A stretch of DNA of 64,000 nucleotides from assembly GCA_018304425.1 (NCBI GenBank), contig JAGVWE010000003.1, positions 138,413 through 202,412 on the forward strand. The letters are read 5' to 3'. Positions within the stretch are counted from its first letter, which is position 1. Each line of letters begins with the position of its first letter. The translations under genes and the position numbers were made by a program. This DNA comes from Candidatus Iainarchaeum sp. GTDB taxonomy: Archaea > Iainarchaeota > Iainarchaeia > Iainarchaeales > UBA10219. Shown piece after piece: positions 48,934 through 55,796 of this stretch. The notes beneath the pieces were generated by a model. The model made no database searches and was not told the DNA's origin. It worked only from the letters and a program-made list of their open reading frames with translations.

Positions 48934-51453
48934 ATGGGACTCAATGAAATCATGGGGGAAATCCAGCGGCACCCCAAACGGTTCCTCGCGGCCTTGGCTG
49001 CCAGCCTCTTTCCGCTGACGGGCTTGTTTTCGGCCGGTTATTTGACGGCCGTGCTCCGGGAAACCAGCAAAAACGGGAAACCGTTGTTGCCACCCATTCA
49101 TGCGCCCACACGGCTTTTCATGGACGGTGTAAAGGTCGGGACCCTGTTTTTCCTCTACAACCTCCCCACCAGCGTAGTGGGCGCCTTCCTGGGGCTGGCG
49201 GCCGCAACCGTCGGCGGTGCTTTGCCGTGGCTTGCGGCAGCGGTTTACCTTGCCCTTGGCTTCGCTTCCCTGGCCCTCTTTTTTGTTGCCTGGAAGGAAT
49301 TCGCGTTGACGGGCTCCCTGCGGAACGCGCTTCGCTGGCGAGAAAAAATTCCGGCGGCATTCGAAAAGACGTTCCTGGTCAGCTACCTTAAACTCTGCGG
49401 GTTCGGAATCCTGGTGTTGGCCATTGCCCGGCTGATGGGCTTCTACGGCATCCCCTATTCGGCCGGCATGTTCCTGTTCCTCCTCACCGCAGCTTGCTCC
49501 CTTGGAACCAAAAACCAAGGGCCCTCGCCGAATGCGCCACCGGCCCAAACAGCCGGAAAAGCGCGGAATCCCGGAAAACTGGTGCCCCTGCTTCTGGTGT
49601 TGCTGCTGTTTTCATCGGCGGCTGCGCAGGCCCCCCTTATCGCGCCCAGCGAGTTCAAGTACGTCAAGAACGTGACCGTGTACATCAGAAACGCGGATAT
49701 CACCGCCAGGAATTCGTGGTACTATTATTGGCTGGAGGACAAGGAACTCGCCATTGAGTCAGAGGCGACGGAAGGTAAGGACAAGAGCATGAACGCTTCC
49801 GTCGGCCTAGAGAATGCAATCCATTCCAATTGGGATTACTGGAGCCTGACAGGCCAATTCACGTTCCGCGAGCAGCCTGGAAAAATATACGCCTATTCCA
49901 AATGCAGTGAATTCAAGCCAGCCCTGCGCGGCTGCTTCAAGCTGGTCGAAACCAGCGCGGGAAGGGGCACGAAGTTCGCGCAAAAATTGTATGAGTTCAC
50001 GGCCTCCAACGCCGCCAAACTCCTCACCGGCCAGTACACGCCAGCAGGCTTTGCGCTGGACATGGTAGTCGACCAATTGGTTGGCCTCCTCATCGGGCAG
50101 ATAGACCGGCTCACGGGCATCAGCGCCATCGAAGAGCCAGGGGTCTTCGACCAGGCCGGCATCGCCACCGAAGGAGGGGTAGTGAGCGGCGGCGCAGGCA
50201 AGGCAGCCGACATCTTCCGCGCAGGCACGCGGTTCGAGGTGGGGGACACGAAAATCTCTGATTGGGTGAAGGGAAAGCTCCACACCGAACTCGGAAAGTT
50301 CGCCGGCGACGTCTCGATGAGCGTGGTCACCGACCTCGTCGTGAGCCTCACCTCAAAAGCCATATTCGAGTGGTGGATTGAAAAACAGTCCACGGTGCTG
50401 GCAAGCGGTTGTAGCCCCATCAACCTGGAGCCCGAGCAACCGCTTGGAAACTATGAAATAACGCTCACGGACCCTTCGGGGGAGTCAAAGTATTCCGCTA
50501 CGCTCGTCGTCGGCCCCATTGAAAAGGACACGGCCCAGGAATGCTTGCAGCCAAGGGACCTCATCAAGGCAGACAACGCTGGCAACGCTCCCGCGGACGC
50601 GCCAACACCCGACGCCAAAGGCGGGAAACCGCCTGCGCCTGGCAAACCCCCGGAGCCAGGGGACGACAAAAAGGGCCATCCCTATACCGTGGACGAACCT
50701 GAATGCAGGTCGGATGCCGAGTGCGGGCACCTTTCCGGCGCGCGCTGCAACGGCCCCATGGTGGTCAACGAGAAAGGCATCTGCATTGGAGGAAGGTGCG
50801 TGAAGGGCGAGGGAAAATCAGTGGTCTGCGATGACCGGGACAGTAGCACCGATGACTCCTGTGAGGAAGGCGGGGCCGGGGGAGCGCACTGTGTTTTCAC
50901 GCCCAAGTGCGGGAACGGCAAAAAAGACTCGCGAGAGAACTGCAGCAACTGTCCAGCTGATGTCCCATGCCCTCCTGGCACGCAATGCCAGAACAAGGTC
51001 TGCGAGAAAATCGACCCCTGCAAGGACAAGGGCGGCGATTCCGACAATGATGGAATATGCAATGACCAGGACAACTGCGACAACGCGCCGAACCCGGACC
51101 AAGTGGATGCGGACGGAGACGGGAAAGGCGATGCCTGTGACACGAGCCCAATCGACTGCGGGAAATGGGCGGACGGCGTTGGCGGCTCTGGATACAGCAG
51201 CGGCTTTGTCTCACCCGGCACCGAGCAGGCCGCCAAAGACTTCTGCGGGGAAAGCATGTGGAACGGCGTCGAGAAACCGGTGTGTTACACCACTTGCCTC
51301 AAGGTGGAAGTGAAAATGTACCACACGGCCAACGGCATGTACGTTTGCTGCTCCCGTACCAGCAGCTACCTGCAGTGCACGGACTGCCCAGGTGAATCCC
51401 CAGCCTGCCCCAGTTGCGGGCCCGGATACTCGCAGAGCGCACCCGCCAATTAA
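48934..51453 (+). CDS. paralogue of the 46346 gene: DUF4013-like membrane domain plus TSP3/DCPG region
   Basis: 839 residues with the same order: membrane domain (IQRHPKRFLAALAASLFPLT; GYLTAVLRETSKNGKPLLPP), an extracytoplasmic region with LTGQYTPAGFALDMVVDQLV, which parallels LTGQITPGGIAIDFLVGLVT in the neighbour, linker (APGKPPEPGDDKKG), Cys region, TSP3 (DSDNDGICNDQDNCDNAPN) and DCPG domain (CYTTCLKVEVKMYH, then QCTDCPGESPACPSC). 23 bp separate it from the first copy, so the pair is one operon born by tandem duplication. Its last 4 bases overlap the convergent DHS-family gene. Confidence 0.82.
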   Translation: MGLNEIMGEIQRHPKRFLAALAASLFPLTGLFSAGYLTAVLRETSKNGKPLLPPIHAPTRLFMDGVKVGTLFFLYNLPTSVVGAFLGLAAATVGGALPWLAAAVYLALGFASLALFFVAWKEFALTGSLRNALRWREKIPAAFEKTFLVSYLKLCGFGILVLAIARLMGFYGIPYSAGMFLFLLTAACSLGTKNQGPSPNAPPAQTAGKARNPGKLVPLLLVLLLFSSAAAQAPLIAPSEFKYVKNVTVYIRNADITARNSWYYYWLEDKELAIESEATEGKDKSMNASVGLENAIHSNWDYWSLTGQFTFREQPGKIYAYSKCSEFKPALRGCFKLVETSAGRGTKFAQKLYEFTASNAAKLLTGQYTPAGFALDMVVDQLVGLLIGQIDRLTGISAIEEPGVFDQAGIATEGGVVSGGAGKAADIFRAGTRFEVGDTKISDWVKGKLHTELGKFAGDVSMSVVTDLVVSLTSKAIFEWWIEKQSTVLASGCSPINLEPEQPLGNYEITLTDPSGESKYSATLVVGPIEKDTAQECLQPRDLIKADNAGNAPADAPTPDAKGGKPPAPGKPPEPGDDKKGHPYTVDEPECRSDAECGHLSGARCNGPMVVNEKGICIGGRCVKGEGKSVVCDDRDSSTDDSCEEGGAGGAHCVFTPKCGNGKKDSRENCSNCPADVPCPPGTQCQNKVCEKIDPCKDKGGDSDNDGICNDQDNCDNAPNPDQVDADGDGKGDACDTSPIDCGKWADGVGGSGYSSGFVSPGTEQAAKDFCGESMWNGVEKPVCYTTCLKVEVKMYHTANGMYVCCSRTSSYLQCTDCPGESPACPSCGPGYSQSAPAN

Positions 51454-52499
51454 TACGGCCAGGACCTTCCCAGCATCCGCGCATAGTTCCTGGGCTTGCG
51501 CTTCTTCCAGTCCCCCTTGTGGTAGAGGTAGCTGGCGATGAGTGGAACAACGGTTGTGGCTTCGGCGTACACCATTTGTTCGTAGACCGTGTCCACCTTG
51601 CCCCAGGAACTGGCTTCCTTGAGGGTGGAACTCGAGCAGGCGCCGTCGCGGACGTCGGCCACCGTTATTTGCACCGCGTACTTGTGGGGGGGCACGTCGT
51701 GGCCGAGGACTTCCGCGCAAACCACGGTGTCTTGCGCGAAGTTCTTGGGAACGCCGCCCCCAACCATGAAGAGCCCGGAAACCGGCGAAGCCATCTTCAG
51801 CCGGGTCAGCTCGTGGAAGTCCTTGACCGAGTCAATGGACAGGTAGGGCTTGCGCTTCTCCATGCGCCGCACCTGGTGCATGACCAGGCCAAAGCCCGCG
51901 CTCGAGTCCGTGAACGCCGGGCAGAAGATGGGCACCTTCTTCTTGTACGCGATTTCGACCAGGGAGCTGTGTTTTTTGGCGTGCTTGGAGGCCCATTTCC
52001 CCATCTCCCAAATGAATTCCCTTGAACTGTAGGGCCGCGGCTCCAGGTAGTCGGCTATCTTGCCCACGGTCTTGTCGCAGTGCTGGAGTTCCTCTTCGTC
52101 GATGAAAGTATCGTAAATGCGGTCGATGTAGTTCCGGCGCAGCATCTTGTCGTCGACGTTGACTCTTCCCTTGTAGTGGCTGTAGCCAAGGGCTTCCAGG
52201 AAATCCATGTCCACGATGCTGGCCCCGGTTGCCACAACCGCGTCCACCATGTTGTGCTTGACGAGGTCATGATAAACTTGCATGCAGCCGCCCGCGCTGG
52301 TGCTGCCCGCCAAGACCAGGGTGATGGCGCAGTCCCGGTCCTTGACCATCATGTCGTAGAGGTCGGCGGCACGCGCGGTGTCCCGCGAGGAAAACGACAT
52401 GCCCCTGTAAGAGTTTATGATGGGTCGGGCGTCAAAGGACTTGATGTTGATGTGCCTTATTTTTTCCCTGAGCAACTGGCGTTTTTGCTTTTTGTTCAT
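51450..52499 (-). CDS. deoxyhypusine synthase family protein, second paralogue
   Basis: 349 residues with the DHS fold: TLVLAGSTSAGGCMQVYHDL, VDAVVATGASIVDMDFLEAL, and the catalytic-Lys region TLKEASSWGK with Lys near 301. Unlike the dys at 18914 it has the CSSS(S)TLKEASSWGKV form common to DHS-like proteins, which in other organisms act as homospermidine synthase or on other substrates. The presence of two paralogues suggests this one is not the eIF5A-modifying enzyme, but that is inference. No operon partner. Confidence 0.88.
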   Translation of the reverse strand: MNKKQKRQLLREKIRHINIKSFDARPIINSYRGMSFSSRDTARAADLYDMMVKDRDCAITLVLAGSTSAGGCMQVYHDLVKHNMVDAVVATGASIVDMDFLEALGYSHYKGRVNVDDKMLRRNYIDRIYDTFIDEEELQHCDKTVGKIADYLEPRPYSSREFIWEMGKWASKHAKKHSSLVEIAYKKKVPIFCPAFTDSSAGFGLVMHQVRRMEKRKPYLSIDSVKDFHELTRLKMASPVSGLFMVGGGVPKNFAQDTVVCAEVLGHDVPPHKYAVQITVADVRDGACSSSTLKEASSWGKVDTVYEQMVYAEATTVVPLIASYLYHKGDWKKRKPRNYARMLGRSWPY

Positions 52500-52542
52500 G
52501 GCACGGAGAAGGAACTAAAACCATAAAAAGGTATCCTGTGCC

Positions 52543-52980
52543 TCATTCGCCCAAGAATTTCTTGCGCGCTTCGTACGAGAAAATGACGGGCACGAAGTAG
52601 GTTACGTCCGCCAACAGGGTGCCGGCCGCAATGGCCAGGGCGTAGTCCGCGATGACCAGGGGGAGCGCCGCCAAATAGAAGGGGCGGATGAGGAAGCTGT
52701 CCAGGTACTCGCCGGGGCCGAACTCCAGCACCAGGTTCCGCAAGGCCAAGGCGTACGCCTTCCACCCAAACCGCTGGTGCCGGCGCTGGCGCGCGAGTTC
52801 CTACCAGGCCAGGGTACCATAAAAGAAGAAGTTGGTGGCCCAGGTCGTAATGAACGCGGAAACCAGGATGCTGCCGGACAACCCCAAGGCGGCCTGCGCG
52901 GAAAGGAGGGCGGCCACGAAACTGATGACTTCGGCTGGGCCATAGCGTTTCAGCCACTCAACGAGTTTTTCGCGGAACAT
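52543..52980 (-). pseudogene. small membrane protein interrupted by in-frame amber codon
   Basis: Reading from ATG 52980 gives MFREKLVEWLKRYGPAEVIS, a membrane helix and FFFYGTLAW before TAG (plus-strand CTA at 52801-52803). The same frame then continues without break through ELARQRRHQRFG and two more hydrophobic segments (SFLIRPFYLAALPLVIADYA) to a natural stop at 52543. Codon usage and character are alike on both sides. An ATG/GTG-type restart could give a 68-residue C-terminal half. A nonsense mutation, a sequencing error or readthrough are all possible. Confidence 0.7.
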
Positions 52981-53032
52981 GCATCCACCTGGCTCGGAAA
53001 CGTTTTTATTGACAATTACCGACCATTGGTTG

Positions 53033-54085
53033 ATGCAAGCCTTTCCCGCGCAGGCCCTCTTGAAGTGGTTCTCAGCCGAGCAGCGCCCTCTGCCTTGGCG
53101 CGAGGCCTATAACCCGTACGAGGTCTGGGTCTCGGAAATCATGCTCCAGCAGACGCGCGTCGAACAGATGCTGCCCTACTACGAGCGGTTCCTCCAAAAA
53201 TTCCCTTCCGTCGAGGCCCTTGCGCAGGCGGACGAACAGGCCGTGCTGAAGGCCTGGGAGGGCCTGGGGTATTATTCGCGGGCGCGGAACTTCCACGCGG
53301 CGGCGAAGCGGGTCGTGGAGAGGTTCGGGGGAAAACTGCCGATGCGGCTGGATGACCTGCTGGAACTGCCGGGCCTCGGCCCCTACACCGCTGCGGCAGT
53401 GGCGAGCATCGCCTTCAACAAGAACCATGCGGTGGTGGACGGCAACGTGGTGCGCGTGCTGTCGCGGTTTTTCGCGCGAGCGGGAGAGGCAAAGGACTTC
53501 CAGGAGACCGCACAACAAATCCTTCCAAAGGGAAGGGCTCGCGCCTTCAACCAGGCCCTGATGGAGCTGGGCGCGCTGGTGTGCGTGCCGCAGCAGCCCC
53601 TGTGCGGGCAGTGCCCCTTGAACGGGGAGTGTGTGGCGCGGAAACAGGGAATGCAAGAAGAGTTCCCCGAGCGCGCCACCAAAAAGCGGCGGCCCACCAA
53701 GGTGTTCGCGGCCGCTTGCGTGCGCGAGCCCCTGCTGGGGGCCGGCAGCAGGGACGGGTTGTGGCTGGTGAAGGGCGAGAACAAGTTGTTGGGCGGTTTG
53801 TGGGGTTTTCCCCTGGTTCCATTCAAGCCCTTGGCCGACGCCAAGGAGACGCTGGAAAAGCGGTTCGACCGCGAGTTCGGCGTGCAGTTGACGCTCCACA
53901 AGGAGCTCGGCCGGGCCGAGCATGACTACACGCACTTCCACCAAGTTATCGTCTTGTTCGAGGCCAGCGCGGAGGGCAGGAAACTCGTGCTGGCCTCGGA
54001 AAAGGAGCTGGCCAGGCTCCCGCTGTCGAAGGTCAACCAGAAGCTGTTGAAGCTCAGCGGGGCGGCAATTTCAAGGCGTTCCTGA
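53033..54085 (+). CDS. mutY: A/G-specific adenine glycosylase MutY
   Basis: 350 residues. Catalytic residues are Glu35 (WVSEIMLQQT) and Asp136 (AVVDGNV); the helix-hairpin-helix is LPGLGPYTA (112-120). Four Cys in CVPQQPLCGQCPLNGEC spacing form the Fe-S loop. The C-terminal part (from about 215) is a NUDIX-like MutT domain recognising 8-oxoG (LLGGLWGFPLVPF). The ATG at 53033 follows TATA-like CGTTTTTATTG, giving a leaderless start; the earlier frame from 52979 overlaps the divergent gene. Confidence 0.95.
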   Translation: MQAFPAQALLKWFSAEQRPLPWREAYNPYEVWVSEIMLQQTRVEQMLPYYERFLQKFPSVEALAQADEQAVLKAWEGLGYYSRARNFHAAAKRVVERFGGKLPMRLDDLLELPGLGPYTAAAVASIAFNKNHAVVDGNVVRVLSRFFARAGEAKDFQETAQQILPKGRARAFNQALMELGALVCVPQQPLCGQCPLNGECVARKQGMQEEFPERATKKRRPTKVFAAACVREPLLGAGSRDGLWLVKGENKLLGGLWGFPLVPFKPLADAKETLEKRFDREFGVQLTLHKELGRAEHDYTHFHQVIVLFEASAEGRKLVLASEKELARLPLSKVNQKLLKLSGAAISRRS

Positions 54086-54364
54086 ACCGCGAATACCGGT
54101 CATGGCATTCCGTCAACTTCTTTTGGTGGAATTTGTCGTCCGCATAGCGGTCGTCCTCCGACCACGACGTGAGAATGGTGCGGTGTTTTCGGACGAGTTC
54201 AGCGTTTTTCCGTTTTTTCTCCAGTGCTTTCGTCTTTTCTCGCCAACTTCCTTCAGGCAAGTGTTCAAGTCATGGAGTTCCTGTTCCTCTGCGTTGGTAG
54301 TCGAAAGCCGCAAAAGGGAAAACAGCGCAGACTGGAGTGTCCGACCAAGAGAACCCGAAACCAT
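54054..54364 (-). pseudogene. small helical protein gene with probable frameshift near 54230
   Basis: From the ATG at 54364 the frame reads a natural helical protein (NAEEQELHDLNTCLKEVGEK) but turns into unlikely Arg/Thr-rich sequence after about 54230. Another frame takes over with good composition (EKTKALEKKRKNAELVRKHR, then EDDRYADDKFHQKKLTECHD) and stops at 54054. A one-base change would join them into about 103 residues. TATA-like CATATTAATTT at about 54389 supports a promoter. The 3' end overlaps MutY. Confidence 0.4.
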
Positions 54365-54394
54365 ATTTTAAATGATGCGGGGAAGGAAATTAAT

Positions 54395-54616
54395 ATGAAG
54401 CGGTTGTGGGTGGCAATTGCACTGGCCTTGTCCACTGGCCTCTTGCAACTGGAATCAATACGCGCCGTTTTTTCCGGGGTGTTCTCGGCTGAAACCAGCG
54501 GGCTCTTATTTGATGTGGCGACCGTAGTGGTGTTCGCACTCTTCCTGCTCAGCGCCCAACGCTTTGCCTCCAAGCACGCCAAAGGCTGGCGGCAAACGGC
54601 CAACGGCGTCCACTGA
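54395..54616 (+). CDS. small membrane protein (73 aa)
   Basis: GGGGAAGGAAATTAAT precedes the ATG at 54395. The product has two membrane helices (LWVAIALALSTGLLQLESIR and LLFDVATVVVFALFLLSAQR) with a short basic tail. Family unknown. A longer frame from 54224 is probably not used because it runs through the opposing gene. Confidence 0.65.
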   Translation: MKRLWVAIALALSTGLLQLESIRAVFSGVFSAETSGLLFDVATVVVFALFLLSAQRFASKHAKGWRQTANGVH

Positions 54617-54647
54617 CTTGGCGGGCGCAACCAGAAGCTGCTTGCCC

Positions 54648-54986
54648 TCACCTGTACTTGAATTTCCGGTCGTACTCCTTGTAGTCCATCCACTCAAGAC
54701 AGATGAGGAACAAGTTGACCTGATCGCCCAAAAGCGTGTAGATGAGGCGCCAATAGGAATCGAGGCTAAGTTTCCATGGGTTGGTGACGTCGTACTTGCG
54801 CACGTACTCCAATGGCCAGAGTTTGCGTGGAATCTTCTTTCCGGCTTCGCGGTTTTCGGCCAGCTTCGTGGTCGCCTTCTCAATCAATCCAAGCAGATAG
54901 CGCGCTTCACCATCCCCACGCAAAGTCTTCGCCTTCAGTTTGGCGAAATCCTTTTCGAATTCGGGGGAATAACGCAGTTCATGCAT
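54648..54986 (-). CDS. RelE/ParE-superfamily toxin
   Basis: 112 residues with the RelE-like pattern: LRYSPEFEKDFAKLKAKTLR, a central strand region with WKLSLDSYWRLIYTL and C-terminal LEWMDYKEYDRKFKYR. These toxins cut mRNA at the ribosome or poison gyrase. The start ATG at 54986 overlaps the antitoxin-like gene's end by 8 bp, the usual coupled order. A leader to 55037 is possible but overlaps the partner. Confidence 0.85.
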   Translation of the reverse strand: MHELRYSPEFEKDFAKLKAKTLRGDGEARYLLGLIEKATTKLAENREAGKKIPRKLWPLEYVRKYDVTNPWKLSLDSYWRLIYTLLGDQVNLFLICLEWMDYKEYDRKFKYR

Positions 54987-55254
54987 GGACTGGCACGCTC
55001 TCGGCAAGGAGTTTCCTTGATTTCGGCGAGCCAGCAAAAATCCAGACCAACTTATCGTCTTGGGTGAGCATTACTTTTCTTGAATCAATTAGGTAGTTGA
55101 TGACCAGCTTATAGGTTTGGTACATCATCTTCTTGGGCAACCGCTGCCAGAGCCTCGTACGGGAGGGGTAATCCCGCGCATTCTTTATGGTGTCCTCAAT
55201 CATGAGCACCGTGTCCAGACGCGGATAATGAAGCACTTCGGTTCGGGCCTGCAT
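54979..55254 (-). CDS. winged-helix-type partner (antitoxin) of RelE-like toxin
   Basis: The 91-residue protein (MQARTEVLHYPRLDTVLMIE start) has a helix-turn-helix-like body (SRTRLWQRLPKKMMYQTYKL, VINYLIDSRKVMLTQDDKLVW), which reads as a small winged helix. It precedes and overlaps a RelE-type toxin gene, the usual position of an antitoxin, and its own promoter bears a perfect 18-bp palindrome 2 bp before the ATG. An upstream frame to 55329 runs through the operator and is not used. Likely a DNA-binding antitoxin that autoregulates. Confidence 0.75.
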   Translation of the reverse strand: MQARTEVLHYPRLDTVLMIEDTIKNARDYPSRTRLWQRLPKKMMYQTYKLVINYLIDSRKVMLTQDDKLVWIFAGSPKSRKLLAESVPVHA

Positions 55255-55255
55255 A

Positions 55256-55273
55256 TCATATAAGTTTATATGA
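55256..55273. promoter_or_regulatory. 18-bp palindromic operator of RelE-type module
   Basis: TCATATAA/TTATATGA, perfect 8-bp arms with a 2-bp GT centre, ends 2 bp before the antitoxin start (54979-55254 gene) and overlaps its TATA-like sequence. Fits autoregulation by the antitoxin. Confidence 0.65.
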
Positions 55274-55407
55274 CGATAATTTAAGCTTATTTGAGGATTT
55301 TGTCCAGGCATCGACGATCGAAGCAGCAAAAACTATTTAAATATTTCGTCATTCAACGTAATTCATGCAAAACCGAGGGCCTAATATAGCAAATACATGC
55401 ATAGATA

Positions 55408-55424
55408 ATGCATTGGCAATGCAT
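55408..55424. promoter_or_regulatory. 17-bp palindromic operator of RHH antitoxin
   Basis: ATGCATTG and CAATGCAT form perfect arms around a single G, ending exactly one base before the antitoxin ATG at 55425. A shorter TGCAT/ATGCA repeat lies just upstream (55398-55412), giving tandem half-sites as expected for a ribbon-helix-helix dimer pair. A TATA-like TAATATAG lies at 55382-55389. Confidence 0.65.
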
Positions 55425-55688
55425 ATGCGTACCACCTTGGAGTTCAAGGGAGCGACCAACCTTATCCTCGAGAAAGCCATAGAATTGGGTTTGGCGCGCT
55501 CCAAGACCGAAGCCATCCGACTCGGCGTGTTCGCCTTGAACAAGGAATACCGGCTGGTCAAGGACCTGGAGATGGAGTTAGTGGCCAGGAAACTGCAAAA
55601 AGAAGAAGCCGAAATGAAAAGGAAAGGCATAAAGTCCCTTTCCGAAGAAAAAGCCCTCGCCCCTTACAGGCGGGAGCATGGACCTTAA
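55425..55688 (+). CDS. ribbon-helix-helix antitoxin
   Basis: 87 residues. The N-terminus (MRTTLEFKGATNLILEKAIE, then LGLARSKTEAIRLGVFALNK) is a ribbon-helix-helix DNA-binding domain; the C-terminal charged helix (ELVARKLQKEEAEMKRKGIK) should wrap a toxin. The start codon at 55425 directly follows the palindrome. The next ORF begins 11 bp before its stop and encodes only the start of a RelE-like toxin. Confidence 0.82.
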   Translation: MRTTLEFKGATNLILEKAIELGLARSKTEAIRLGVFALNKEYRLVKDLEMELVARKLQKEEAEMKRKGIKSLSEEKALAPYRREHGP

Positions 55689-55790
55689 ACCCTGGAAAGT
55701 CACGTTCAAGTCCGGTTGGGACAAGCACTTCCCAAAATTCGACAAAGGCACGCAACAACGCATCCTCAAGAAACTAATGGCTGGCCGAAC
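55678..55790 (+). pseudogene. truncated RelE-like toxin
   Basis: From ATG 55678 the first 36 residues (MDLKPWKVTFKSGWDKHFPK, then FDKGTQQRILKKLMAG) are a RelE-type toxin start. After about 55790 the frame runs into the antisense of the lipoprotein gene that ends at 55797 and loses all family resemblance. The remaining two thirds of the toxin, including the catalytic region, are missing, so it cannot be active. The break lies within a few bases of the neighbour's stop codon, suggesting a rearrangement. Confidence 0.7.
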
Positions 55791-55796
55791 AATGAA

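Noticed and set aside
52496-52957. 154-aa minus-strand ORF overlapping the amber-containing gene
   Set aside because: Arg/Pro/Gly-rich frame-shadow; the other frame gives membrane helices.
52543-52980. Pyrrolysine recoding of the amber codon
   Set aside because: No pyl genes are seen and the protein is not a methylamine methyltransferase; error or mutation is simpler.
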